This document shows positions 9,771-18,699 of a stretch of 64,000 bases of DNA, piece by piece. The DNA lies in NCBI GenBank assembly GCA_009773515.1, contig WSXX01000019.1, forward strand, positions 27,266-91,265. Reading direction: 5' to 3'. Within the stretch, counting starts at the first letter, position 1. Each line of letters opens with the position of its first letter. The position numbers were made by a program, and so were the translations under genes. Below the pieces are notes generated by a model, which was not told the DNA's origin, did no database searches, and worked only from the letters and a program-made list of their open reading frames with translations. Origin of the DNA: Bacteroidota bacterium. Lineage in GTDB: Bacteria > Bacteroidota > Bacteroidia > Bacteroidales > Lentimicrobiaceae.

Positions 9771-11075
9771 TTACCTGCGCTCCAGAATTTCTTTTGCAGC
9801 CGGCGGTACTTTCACTTCCTGCATCATCGCGGCTTTGTCGCCATCAAATGTTTTGGTAATTGGTTTGCCGTCGCGGGTTAAACCATCAAAAACGCCGGCA
9901 TCTACCATATCCCATAAGGCATATTTAGCCTGCGCTTGCAGATTAAATAACCCGAAATGGTTTTCGGAACCCTGCGGATTTGCAGCATCTTTCCATTGTT
10001 CGTCAAACGCCTCAAAATAAAAGCAGGTTATCCCTTTTGAGTCTGTCCATTGGCGCATCAGATCGTAATAAATTGCTGATTTGTATTCATCGCACGCCCT
10101 GGAACCGGCATGGCCATAATATCCGTCGGATTGAGATGCCCAGCCGGTTTCGCCGATATGCACGGGTTTATTTACGCCAAGGCTTTGCATGTAAGCCACA
10201 ACACTTTCGTACTGAGAAATGGCATAGTTTTTTGCCCTGAGCATAGCCGAATCAATTTTTTCCATGTCCGATAATTCTTCCTCATTTGCGGGCACTCCCC
10301 AGAAATCAGGGTTGTAATGGGTGTCGTGCATGGGGTAGGTATGCATCGAAATGTAATCAACTGACCGGATGAGTTCGTTCAGATCTTCCAGATGATATTC
10401 ATTTCCACCGCCACCCCAGGAAGCAAAATTGTCAGAACTTGTGATCCATAAAGTTTCGGGTAATTCGCCTTTTTTCTTCAGTTTCTGCAAATGTTTTACC
10501 CATTTAAGGATGATGCCGGGTTCAACATAATATTCCCAGGCCCAGTGCACCATGGCTTCATTGCCTACAGCAATAATTTTCACAATGTCAGGGTATTGCT
10601 GAGTCAGTTCAACAGCACGTTCAATTTCTGTTTCATTTGCCGGACTCTCTTCATTCCGGATGCGATCGGGCAAATTGGTAAAGGCATTTTTACAATCGAT
10701 CCAGGCACCAAGCATCACATACATTTCAAATTGAGGATCATCTTTTTTTAGTTGGCTGATGGCTTCAAGCAGATTGGCTGCTTCGGCATAATGGACATTG
10801 TAGGTACGCAACAACTTGATTCCCATGGCTGACAATAATTTCATGTCTTCTTTCAGCTGGGGAATGGTGGGTTGTGTGTCTCTTGTTATTTCGCGATAAC
10901 CTCCATACGAAATGGCCTGATAGTCGGGGTTGCCCAAAATATCAGCGGCTGTTTTACCAGTACTGACTGAAGGTTGAGAACATGACACAACCAGCAAAAC
11001 CGGTACAGATAAAATCATGGAGAGAAGAACTTTCCTGATTGCATCGATGATTCTATTTATTTTTCCCAAGTGCAT
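9771..11075 (-). CDS. GH17-family beta-1,3-glucanase lipoprotein
   Basis: A 434-residue GH17 enzyme and the only one of the three in this locus that is exported: it carries a long N-terminal segment and lipobox ending at Cys32 (LLVVSC). Candidate catalytic residues are Glu173 in AVGNEAM and Glu309 in IGETGWAS, and the conserved YISMHTYPMH strand is present. It should cut or rearrange beta-1,3-glucan chains at the cell envelope before import. The gene sits 20 bp after a GPH symporter gene and 15 bp before the GH30 gene. An insertion of about 30 residues in the middle (HYNPDFWGVPANEEE) is not present in the two cytoplasmic copies. Confidence 0.87.
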   Translation of the reverse strand: MHLGKINRIIDAIRKVLLSMILSVPVLLVVSCSQPSVSTGKTAADILGNPDYQAISYGGYREITRDTQPTIPQLKEDMKLLSAMGIKLLRTYNVHYAEAANLLEAISQLKKDDPQFEMYVMLGAWIDCKNAFTNLPDRIRNEESPANETEIERAVELTQQYPDIVKIIAVGNEAMVHWAWEYYVEPGIILKWVKHLQKLKKKGELPETLWITSSDNFASWGGGGNEYHLEDLNELIRSVDYISMHTYPMHDTHYNPDFWGVPANEEELSDMEKIDSAMLRAKNYAISQYESVVAYMQSLGVNKPVHIGETGWASQSDGYYGHAGSRACDEYKSAIYYDLMRQWTDSKGITCFYFEAFDEQWKDAANPQGSENHFGLFNLQAQAKYALWDMVDAGVFDGLTRDGKPITKTFDGDKAAMMQEVKVPPAAKEILERR

Positions 11076-11095
11076 AATCCTTAAATTAAATCGTT

Positions 11096-12448
11096 TTATG
11101 ATTCTTTTCTTCGTTGTTCCAGTTCCTGCTGCATTACAAGACAGGTTTTGTGGTCAATGGCATAGTAATACAGCAAAATGGCGCACGACATATACAGAAC
11201 TCCGGGGAAGATGGAAATCATCAGTTTTATTCCGTTGAGCGAAGTGGCTGATTGCACAGCATTGGGGACAAATTGAAACAAAACAAGCATCCATCCGGCC
11301 AGTGCGCCGCCAATTCCCCATCCCGCCTTTTGAGCGAATGTGGCTGCCGAAAATACCAATCCGGTTGCGCGGCGGCCAAATTTCCATTCGGAGTAGTCAG
11401 CAGTGTCGGCAAGCATGGTCCAAAGCAACGGAACGGCTGGAGCATAAGTGAATTTGGCCAGAATGTTCAGTATGTAAATGGAGTAAATATTTTCGTTTCC
11501 CGGAAGATATAACAGAATGAAAAACAGGCCGGAGAGGAGAGAACTGGCGATATATACATTTCTTTTCCCAAACCGTTTAGCCAGAGGTTTTGAAAAAGGG
11601 ATACCAATTATCAGCGCAACGGTGCCGATAACATTAAACAATTGCACGTTTTGCTCCTGTCCGATATAATATTTGAAGTAATAGGCAATGGTCAGATTTT
11701 GCAGAGCAAACATGACAAACGAAACTATGCCGACAAAGAACAGGATTACCCAGGGTCGGTTCCTGAAAAGATTTTTGAGATCCTGTTTAAGATTTTTCTG
11801 TTGTTCAGCCGGAGGCTTTACCCTTTCCTTTGTTGTTTTAAAGGTAATCATGAACAACACAAAGCTGATAGCCGCGAACAGCATCAGGGTGTATTGGTAG
11901 CCTTTGGCATTGTCGCCCTTACCGAAATAGTTGGCCAGATAAAGTGCAGTGCCGGTAACGATAAACTGTCCCACAAAGGCAAAAATAAAGCGATATGAAT
12001 TTAACCCAGCCCTTTCGTAAGAGTCGGAAGTCATTACAGCACCCAGCGAAGAATAAGGCAGGTTGATGGCTGTAAAAACGGTCATCAGCAACAAATAGGT
12101 AACTCCTGCGTAAATTACTTTTCCGGTTTGCCCGATATCGGGTGTGGAAAAGGCTAGCACAGCAAGTAGGCTATATGGAAGCGCCATCCACAATAAATAT
12201 GGACGAAACTTCCCCCATCGGGTGTTGGTCCTGTCAGAAATAATGCCCATTATCGGATCGCTGACCATATCCCAGAAGCGGGCGATAAGCATAATCGTTC
12301 CGGCTGCAGCCGCAGATATACCAAAGGTATCGGTGTAAAAAATTAAAATCCAGAAGCCAACCATATCCCACACAAAATGTGAGGCGGTGTCGCCCAGTCC
12401 ATACCCGATTTTTTCCTTTACGGATAATTTTGTAGTATTTTCGCTCAT
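11096..12448 (-). CDS. GPH-type sugar:cation symporter (second copy)
   Basis: A 450-residue twelve-helix transporter with GPH features: KIGYGLGDTASHFVWD at the start, RFWDMVSDPIMGIISDRTNTRWGKFRPYL in the first half, and KRFGKRNVYI after helix eight. The frame opens at a GTG one codon upstream, but the ATG at 12448 overlaps the TGA stop of the upstream phosphorylase gene as TGATG, which argues for translational coupling and for this start. Pairing a symporter so tightly with a beta-glucan phosphorylase suggests that it supplies the phosphorylase with oligosaccharides. Substrate and coupling ion are inferred. Confidence 0.87.
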   Translation of the reverse strand: MSENTTKLSVKEKIGYGLGDTASHFVWDMVGFWILIFYTDTFGISAAAAGTIMLIARFWDMVSDPIMGIISDRTNTRWGKFRPYLLWMALPYSLLAVLAFSTPDIGQTGKVIYAGVTYLLLMTVFTAINLPYSSLGAVMTSDSYERAGLNSYRFIFAFVGQFIVTGTALYLANYFGKGDNAKGYQYTLMLFAAISFVLFMITFKTTKERVKPPAEQQKNLKQDLKNLFRNRPWVILFFVGIVSFVMFALQNLTIAYYFKYYIGQEQNVQLFNVIGTVALIIGIPFSKPLAKRFGKRNVYIASSLLSGLFFILLYLPGNENIYSIYILNILAKFTYAPAVPLLWTMLADTADYSEWKFGRRATGLVFSAATFAQKAGWGIGGALAGWMLVLFQFVPNAVQSATSLNGIKLMISIFPGVLYMSCAILLYYYAIDHKTCLVMQQELEQRRKES

Positions 12449-15400
12449 CACTTTTTATTTATTGATACTTCAACTTTTTCAATTTCTCCGGTTCTCCTGA
12501 ATATCAGATTACTGATTTCATTATTTAAAGTAGTGCCTTCAATTTCTAGTTTGGTTCCGTTGCCATAATGTACAGAAATCCGGTCGGTATCTGAAATATG
12601 ATACACAATGGGTGTCTGGCAGAAGGTAAATGCCAACTGTCCTGTGGCAAGTTCTATTTCCCCGTTGCCGCCCGCGCATTTTCTGTATTCAAATATACCC
12701 TCACCACTATGGAGCTCTTCATTTCGGAGCAACCATGGGTTGAAATACAATTTACCTTCATTTACAAACACGCCTAATTCACCAAACCTGACCAGGATAT
12801 CTTCCTTAACCTGGCCGGTCATTCCGGGTTGCTGGGCGCCTCTGTGCTTTGGGGTGTGTGAATACGGATCGGTTGGAAAGGCACCATAAAGTTCAGGGGA
12901 TTTATGCACCCCGATCCCTGCTTCAATTTCGTAATAATGATCCATTAATCTGCCGATGACTTTTTTGTCGGCGCCTGTCTCAATGGCTTTCAGGCAACAT
13001 TCCTGCACTGCCAGATGCAGTTTTGAAACCATGTGCCAGTAAATTGAACCCAGACCTTCGAACGAATAAAAAGTGCCCGACCTGCCTGTAAAAGCTTTAT
13101 GATTAAATACTTCCTCAAAAATATCAAGTACCAGTCTGCGGTCTTTTTCAACGAGTTCATGGTAAACACCCCCAGATTGTTTGTTCAGGGCCTCATTTAG
13201 ATCAGCGGCATTTTTGAAATTTCCGTTGAAATGCAAGCCTCCCAGAATATCCAGATCAACAATTTCTTTGTTTCCATCAGCAACCAGCTTTTTAATCAGT
13301 TCCGATTTTTGGGCGCTGATGGCAGGAATGTTGTTCTTTCGCAAAAAGCCGGGTAATTCTTTATCAGGGTATAAGATGTAACTGTACTGATCTTTGCGGA
13401 ACAAAGCACTGCTTTTTAGTGCGTCCAATACCTCCAGGGCCTGCTCCGAATTTAAATAACCTGAACTTAACACGGCAACCTGGCCTTCAAGCATTTCGCT
13501 CAGGGGTGAACAGGATACTCCGGTATCAGCAGAAGTCATCAGGTTGTATGCATGGTAAAGTTTATCGGTTCTTTGGTTGGCGCGTATGGAATGTTCGATG
13601 AAATCAAGGCAAATACCGGTAAATTCATTCAGCCCTTCAACCGGGATTCTTTGTTTGCTGCCTTTGAATCCATTGTTGTAAATCTGCTGACGATAGTCTG
13701 AAGCGGCCCGTCCAAGGCTGTCAAGAATTGCTTTTCTGTTGCTATCGCTGATGTTACTTGCCAGCAAGGGGCTAAATTCAGTAAGCGTACCTTTCAGCGC
13801 ATGGTAAAACACATTCAACTCCTCCGAAATCATTACGCTTTCTAATTTGCTTTTTCCCAGAACGTTTCCAAAAAACTTCAAAAAGCGATGCAGATAGTAA
13901 AGTGTAACCATTGAAACACCATTTCCTACCAGCGCATTGTTGGCATCGTTCCATTCCGGTCGTTGCGTGTTCATCCAGATACCGGCTTCGGGAATAAAAT
14001 TGGAAATTTTTGCCAGCACTGTTGCCAGTATTTTTTCGATGAAATTCACATGACAGATTGCCTGGTTGCTATCGGTTAGCAGAGCTCCGTCAGCTCCGAT
14101 TAATTCGCGGTTTTTCCGGATAACGCCATCCCATTTATGATCAAATTCAATGGTGTCTTTCGGGTTTTTAAGAATCTGGCTGTAAGGTTTGATTTTATAG
14201 GGAACAGCAGCATAGACAAACCAGTCTTTGTCAAAAAATGATTGCAATGTACCGGGGTAGAACTTTTCAGTGATTTCGAAGAATTTCTGCAGGTAAATAA
14301 TCTGATGATCACCCCAGTATCCGATATACGACCAGGGATTATCCGGTTCGATGGTTTCCCAGTCGAATCCGTCTTTTGTGATTCTGTAAGGATTATAACC
14401 ATCGAATGTGGATGCATTCAGAAATTTGATAATCATGTTGGTTACAAATTCGGGATACGAATTTGCCAGCGCTTCCCAGTTTTGGAAAATATCCCGCCAG
14501 TTTCCCTCATAATCCAGAATTTCTGATCCATCGGTTTCGTTCTGAATATTGATGGTAAAATAATTCCAGGGGCGGCTGGGATCACCATGCCTTCGGCTGA
14601 ATTTTAAAGGAAGATACTCTGCAGAAAGTCTTATCAGATCAGCATCTTTACATTCTGACAACAGGCTTTTCAGCTCTGATTGGCTGAAAGTTTCCTGAAG
14701 TTTACCAATAAACGCATGATTTTTGGCCACAACTTCTTTATTGGCTTTCATGAGGAAATCAGCAAAATCCCCTTTTTTTATCAGGTAGCCATTATCAAAA
14801 ATCCCCCCGCGCATGATGTTGAACAGTACATTGGAAAAATGGCGGGAGTCGTTCAGTTTGTCGGCTGTGAATTGCAGTCCATCGGCACTTGCAACAAGAT
14901 CAATTAGTTTTTCTGTCCCGGAATCGATATCTTCCTGAATCTGCCGTTCAAGATTGATATTGTCTTTTATATTTTGTGAAAGGCCAATAATCTGCGGAGA
15001 ATTCTGATTGACATTGGCTATGAGTTTCCAGTTTTTCTCACTTTGAGCAGGCAGTAAGATTTCAGAACAAACAAAATAGGCGCCTTTTTCCCCCTTAATA
15101 TCCGATTCTTCTGCCACTTCCCTGTTCTTTCTGAAATTATCAAGTTGCAGTGATGAAAGCAGGTGTTTGGGTTTATCCAGACCCAACGACCAGGCAATAT
15201 TCGCTTTCAGCGCTTCGCTGGGTTCGGCTTTATCAACAATAATGGCGCTGAGGGCATAAATTCCGATTCCGGATGCCGCTTCCAGTTCACTTCTTTTATA
15301 AGCATCTACCAGGTTGCTGGTCGATCGTTGCAGGTCACTGGGAACCCCAAATGGCATTATATTTTGTATTCCATCCAACAGGGTAATCTGGTAATCATTC

Positions 15401-15900
15401 CCTGAAGTATTTTGTAACGAAGCCTTTCTGACAAAACCAAACAACTTCGAGGAGTTCCACTGATAGCTGAATTTCAAACCCAAATCATGGTTGATTTCTT
15501 CGAAGATAATTTTATTGCCATAGATGCTTTTATAAAGGTTCCGGCTGATGGAATATTTCCCTGTAAACCTTTCAGAAAATGGCTCCCAAATCAGGATGGA
15601 ATCATCTGTTTGAATCCGGAAAATGGATTTACTTCCGGTGATGTCGGCCGATTCGGTTATTTTGTCGTCGGTGTAATAGGGGAACAAAGCATATTCAGGA
15701 TTTTTTCGCCCGGCAGAAAGTCCTCCGTTACTGGAAATAAACATCCAGTGATTCGAGTCACTTACGATGCTCATAAAAAAGGGACGCATGCCATCGTGAT
15801 CTGAAATTTTGAAGTAGCTTTCATTTTCATGCTGAACTACCTTCATTTCGATTGTTTTCTTTGCAACATTCATTGGGTTTTCCGGATATGCTTTGTTCAT
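12448..15900 (-). CDS. GH149-like beta-1,3-glucan phosphorylase (GH94-related)
   Basis: An 1150-residue protein without signal peptide, so cytoplasmic. Its size, N-terminal beta-sandwich (FKISDHDGMRPFFMS, SSNGGLSAGR) and alpha/alpha-barrel part (GNWRDIFQNWEAL, YIGYWGDHQIIYL, HRGAQQPGMTGQVKEDILVRFGELG) fit the GH94/GH149/GH161 phosphorylases. The length of roughly 1,100 residues points to GH149, whose characterised members phosphorolyse beta-1,3-oligoglucans to glucose 1-phosphate. This would save ATP on imported laminari-oligosaccharides. The start may instead be one of the ATGs at codons 10 or 19, since the first residues look unstructured. It is 47 bp after the GH16 gene and its stop overlaps the start of the symporter gene. 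Family placement by length and motifs is good but not proven; the catalytic Asp is not assigned here. Confidence 0.8.
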   Translation of the reverse strand: MNKAYPENPMNVAKKTIEMKVVQHENESYFKISDHDGMRPFFMSIVSDSNHWMFISSNGGLSAGRKNPEYALFPYYTDDKITESADITGSKSIFRIQTDDSILIWEPFSERFTGKYSISRNLYKSIYGNKIIFEEINHDLGLKFSYQWNSSKLFGFVRKASLQNTSGNDYQITLLDGIQNIMPFGVPSDLQRSTSNLVDAYKRSELEAASGIGIYALSAIIVDKAEPSEALKANIAWSLGLDKPKHLLSSLQLDNFRKNREVAEESDIKGEKGAYFVCSEILLPAQSEKNWKLIANVNQNSPQIIGLSQNIKDNINLERQIQEDIDSGTEKLIDLVASADGLQFTADKLNDSRHFSNVLFNIMRGGIFDNGYLIKKGDFADFLMKANKEVVAKNHAFIGKLQETFSQSELKSLLSECKDADLIRLSAEYLPLKFSRRHGDPSRPWNYFTINIQNETDGSEILDYEGNWRDIFQNWEALANSYPEFVTNMIIKFLNASTFDGYNPYRITKDGFDWETIEPDNPWSYIGYWGDHQIIYLQKFFEITEKFYPGTLQSFFDKDWFVYAAVPYKIKPYSQILKNPKDTIEFDHKWDGVIRKNRELIGADGALLTDSNQAICHVNFIEKILATVLAKISNFIPEAGIWMNTQRPEWNDANNALVGNGVSMVTLYYLHRFLKFFGNVLGKSKLESVMISEELNVFYHALKGTLTEFSPLLASNISDSNRKAILDSLGRAASDYRQQIYNNGFKGSKQRIPVEGLNEFTGICLDFIEHSIRANQRTDKLYHAYNLMTSADTGVSCSPLSEMLEGQVAVLSSGYLNSEQALEVLDALKSSALFRKDQYSYILYPDKELPGFLRKNNIPAISAQKSELIKKLVADGNKEIVDLDILGGLHFNGNFKNAADLNEALNKQSGGVYHELVEKDRRLVLDIFEEVFNHKAFTGRSGTFYSFEGLGSIYWHMVSKLHLAVQECCLKAIETGADKKVIGRLMDHYYEIEAGIGVHKSPELYGAFPTDPYSHTPKHRGAQQPGMTGQVKEDILVRFGELGVFVNEGKLYFNPWLLRNEELHSGEGIFEYRKCAGGNGEIELATGQLAFTFCQTPIVYHISDTDRISVHYGNGTKLEIEGTTLNNEISNLIFRRTGEIEKVEVSINKK

Positions 15901-15947
15901 TAACTGAGAAAAAGATTGTTAAAGATGATGCTGTCTGTTGAGTTTTT

Positions 15948-16778
15948 CTAATTAACCTCCTGATAAACCCTCACATAATCGATGATCATTTTTTGCGGGA
16001 AAGGGGTTTGGGTAGTTGGAAATCCGACATAATTTCCGCCCACCGCTACATTGAGCAGGATGAAAAAAGGTTGATCATAAACCCATTGACCGGGAACATC
16101 ACTTTTTTCAATGCGCTGATACAAATAGTCATCAACAAAAAAGTCAATTTTATCAGCATCCCATTCAATTGCAAAAATATGGAAATCCGTATCAAAACGA
16201 CTATTCGTCAGGGCATAAGCTTTGGAAATCGGATTCCCGCCCGAATACCCGGGGCCATGAATGGTTCCGTGGATAATGTGGGGTTCCTGCCCCCTGAGTT
16301 CCATAATATCAATTTCGCCACATTGTGGCCAGGGTGTAGTTTCGATGTTTTCGCCCAGCATCCAGAAAGCAGGCCACAATCCGGGCCCATAGGGTGTTTT
16401 AATGCGCGCCTCAAAACGGCCATATTTCTGCGCAAACAATCCCTGCGTTTTAATTCTTGCCGAGGTAAAATTGCCTTCCCTGATGGCGGTAATTACCAGA
16501 TTTCCTTTATCATCGAGCGAGATATTTGCAGGATTGTTGGTATAACTTTGCAATTCGCTGTTGCCCCATCCGTTCTGGCCTGTGCCCAGATCAAAGGTCC
16601 ACTTTGCAGCATCCGGTAATTGCCCGGCAGTGCCGTTAAATTCATCGCTCCAGGTTAATTGCCAATTGCGTTCATCCAATTTTTGGAAGTTATCACGTTC
16701 ACAACCCCAAAAAATAACCATCACCATCAAGAGTATGGATTGGATGAGGATTCTCCTGAATTTATTTATTTTATTCAT
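15948..16778 (-). CDS. GH16 endo-beta-1,3-glucanase (laminarinase) lipoprotein
   Basis: A 276-residue GH16 enzyme. The catalytic signature GEIDIMELRG gives nucleophile Glu155, Asp157 and acid/base Glu160; the extra Met inside E-I-D-I-M-E is the form usual in laminarinases rather than in kappa-carrageenases or lichenases. Other conserved parts are WSDEFNG, YGRFEARIKTPYGPGLWPAFWML and HIFAIEWDADKIDFFVDD. The signal ends in a lipobox at Cys26 (VIFWGC). It is a single-domain enzyme without binding modules; those are carried by the separate proteins at 2978 and 16820. It would start degradation of laminarin-like polysaccharide at the cell surface. It follows the glycan-binding lipoprotein gene by 41 bp. 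Confidence 0.93.
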   Translation of the reverse strand: MNKINKFRRILIQSILLMVMVIFWGCERDNFQKLDERNWQLTWSDEFNGTAGQLPDAAKWTFDLGTGQNGWGNSELQSYTNNPANISLDDKGNLVITAIREGNFTSARIKTQGLFAQKYGRFEARIKTPYGPGLWPAFWMLGENIETTPWPQCGEIDIMELRGQEPHIIHGTIHGPGYSGGNPISKAYALTNSRFDTDFHIFAIEWDADKIDFFVDDYLYQRIEKSDVPGQWVYDQPFFILLNVAVGGNYVGFPTTQTPFPQKMIIDYVRVYQEVN

Positions 16779-16819
16779 TTTTGTAAGATTTAATGTTTAC
16801 AAGACAAGCCCTGTTATGA

Positions 16820-18685
16820 TTAATTTTTCCGGAAGTAAATGTTATCCAGATAGATGTCACCATTTCCGTCGAATTTGAGTTGAATAACATCACTTAGATT
16901 CACCGGTGCAAAGGATGATAGCGGAATGTCGATACTTGTCCAGCCAGAAGTTGGAACCGTCAAAGAATATCCGGTTTCAACAGGCCCGGGGCTAATCAGA
17001 AAGACATTGAGTGTTGTTGAATTTGCTGTCCAGAAGTCCAGATGCAAAAATCCCATTGACGAAACATTCTGGCTTGCGCCCAATTCAATCCCCTGATAGT
17101 TGAGACCAGCATATTTCAATGTGTTATTTCCCTGAATTGGCACTGTGGTGACAACTGTTGCCTGTGCCCAGTCCGGATTAAGGTTAGTACCAGGAATTGG
17201 TGTATAAGCATCGCTGAACACCGAAATCACATTGGCCGCCGGATGGGTTGGAGTTGAAGCTGCAACAGTTGGTTCACCGCCCGGAGGAGGTGGGGTTCCA
17301 TTGCTGTAGAAATAAATATTATCGGCATAAAATCCTGAAATCATGTTGTTTTCATTCACAAAAATGATCTGCATGAGCTTATCAGTGCTGTTTAGCCCGG
17401 TAAATTCAGAGAATGGCAAATCAAGGCCAACCCACCTCTTTGACTGTAAAGCAGGGATATTGGCGATATAAGTAGCTGAGCTGGCTGCGCCTTCATTCAC
17501 CAGTTCTATTTTCAGCTGAGCATCTGCGGCGAGGGTATTTGGTATGTAAATATCCAGGTGCAGGTGGGTCATTGCAGTGGCATCCACGGTTGGAGAGCTG
17601 AATTCAATACCCACAAAGTTAAAATCAATATATTGAAGAATCTGATCTCCGTTTATTTCAAAATCGGCCGATGTCGTGGTTTGATAGGGCGCCCAGTAAC
17701 CATTGTAGTAATTCACAGGCACGTTGGTGTATGCATTGCTGAAGATGGAAATTACGTCATCAGCGGCATGCACCGGCAGAGGGGCCTGCTGAAAATTACC
17801 AATGGACTGTAAAGTGAGCGAACCCAGGACAGCGGCATCACCGACCATGGCTGTAATTTCGGCACTGCCAGGGCCTCCCACTACAATAACTTCACCAGAT
17901 TCATCCACGGTAGCTATGCTCTTGTTGGATGAAGTAAAAGTAAAATATGCTGTAGCAGCATTTAACGATTGATTAACTCCGTCAGGCAGGTTGTAGATTG
18001 CCGTTAATCCACTGATCTGTTGTGTAACTCCGATAAATGTTGTTTCTACCTTGTCTTCACCATTGAAAATAGTAAACTGCGGATGGGCAATGGTTCCAAG
18101 ATTTTCAAACTTCACTTCATCTATCCAGAAAGAATAACCTTTACCATCTACAGGCCCCGTTGAGTAGAAAAACATCCCTCGCTCAGCAGTTAATACTGAT
18201 GAATTGGGCAGAGGGATATAATATTTTTTCCAATTGGTACTTACCTGTAAACCTGAGATGGTGGCCTGGTATTTTGAGGCTCCGAGGTCATTTCCAAACC
18301 CGACAAGGTCCAAAACAGCAGATTCTGAAGCTTTTGCCCAGAATGTCAAAGCAGTATAGCCCGATAAGTTTCTGCCCGCTTCGGTAAAGAAAACGCCTCC
18401 GGCATAAGCTCCCCTGGGATCCCCTGCGTTTGGAACATCAAATCGCATAGAAGCTTTTGAATTGTTGTAAGTCTCCTTTGTGTCGACATCAAAAGCGGTT
18501 GGCACTGAGCCTCCGAAGGCAGCATAGTTTAATCCGGCACTAAACCCGTCAATAAATACTTCGGGAGTATCAGGAAATGTAACAGGTTTCAGATCGCCAA
18601 GCTCGCGCTCGCACCCCATCAGAAGTAAAACAAGGAAACCTGTGGGGATATATTTTTTTAAAATGATGAGAATATTTGTTTTCAT
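16820..18685 (-). CDS. Multimodular glycan-binding lipoprotein (surface glycan-binding protein-like)
   Basis: A 621-residue lipoprotein (LLLMGC, Cys25) with no obvious catalytic residues. An N-terminal beta-sandwich resembling carbohydrate-binding modules spans about 30-195. A Big_2-type immunoglobulin domain lies at about 205-300 (FTSSNKSIATVDESGEVIVVGGPGSAEITA). Two related modules follow at about 305-460 and 475-621, each with an NVISVFSDAYT-type start and a YxDNIYF end. The last module is closely related to the middle module of the type IX cargo protein at 2978-4792. Its position directly after the outer-membrane fusion gene and before the GH16 gene fits a surface glycan-binding protein that captures polysaccharide for the enzymes. 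Function is inferred from architecture and context. Confidence 0.78.
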   Translation of the reverse strand: MKTNILIILKKYIPTGFLVLLLMGCERELGDLKPVTFPDTPEVFIDGFSAGLNYAAFGGSVPTAFDVDTKETYNNSKASMRFDVPNAGDPRGAYAGGVFFTEAGRNLSGYTALTFWAKASESAVLDLVGFGNDLGASKYQATISGLQVSTNWKKYYIPLPNSSVLTAERGMFFYSTGPVDGKGYSFWIDEVKFENLGTIAHPQFTIFNGEDKVETTFIGVTQQISGLTAIYNLPDGVNQSLNAATAYFTFTSSNKSIATVDESGEVIVVGGPGSAEITAMVGDAAVLGSLTLQSIGNFQQAPLPVHAADDVISIFSNAYTNVPVNYYNGYWAPYQTTTSADFEINGDQILQYIDFNFVGIEFSSPTVDATAMTHLHLDIYIPNTLAADAQLKIELVNEGAASSATYIANIPALQSKRWVGLDLPFSEFTGLNSTDKLMQIIFVNENNMISGFYADNIYFYSNGTPPPPGGEPTVAASTPTHPAANVISVFSDAYTPIPGTNLNPDWAQATVVTTVPIQGNNTLKYAGLNYQGIELGASQNVSSMGFLHLDFWTANSTTLNVFLISPGPVETGYSLTVPTSGWTSIDIPLSSFAPVNLSDVIQLKFDGNGDIYLDNIYFRKN

Positions 18686-18699
18686 CTTTTTGTGTTTTT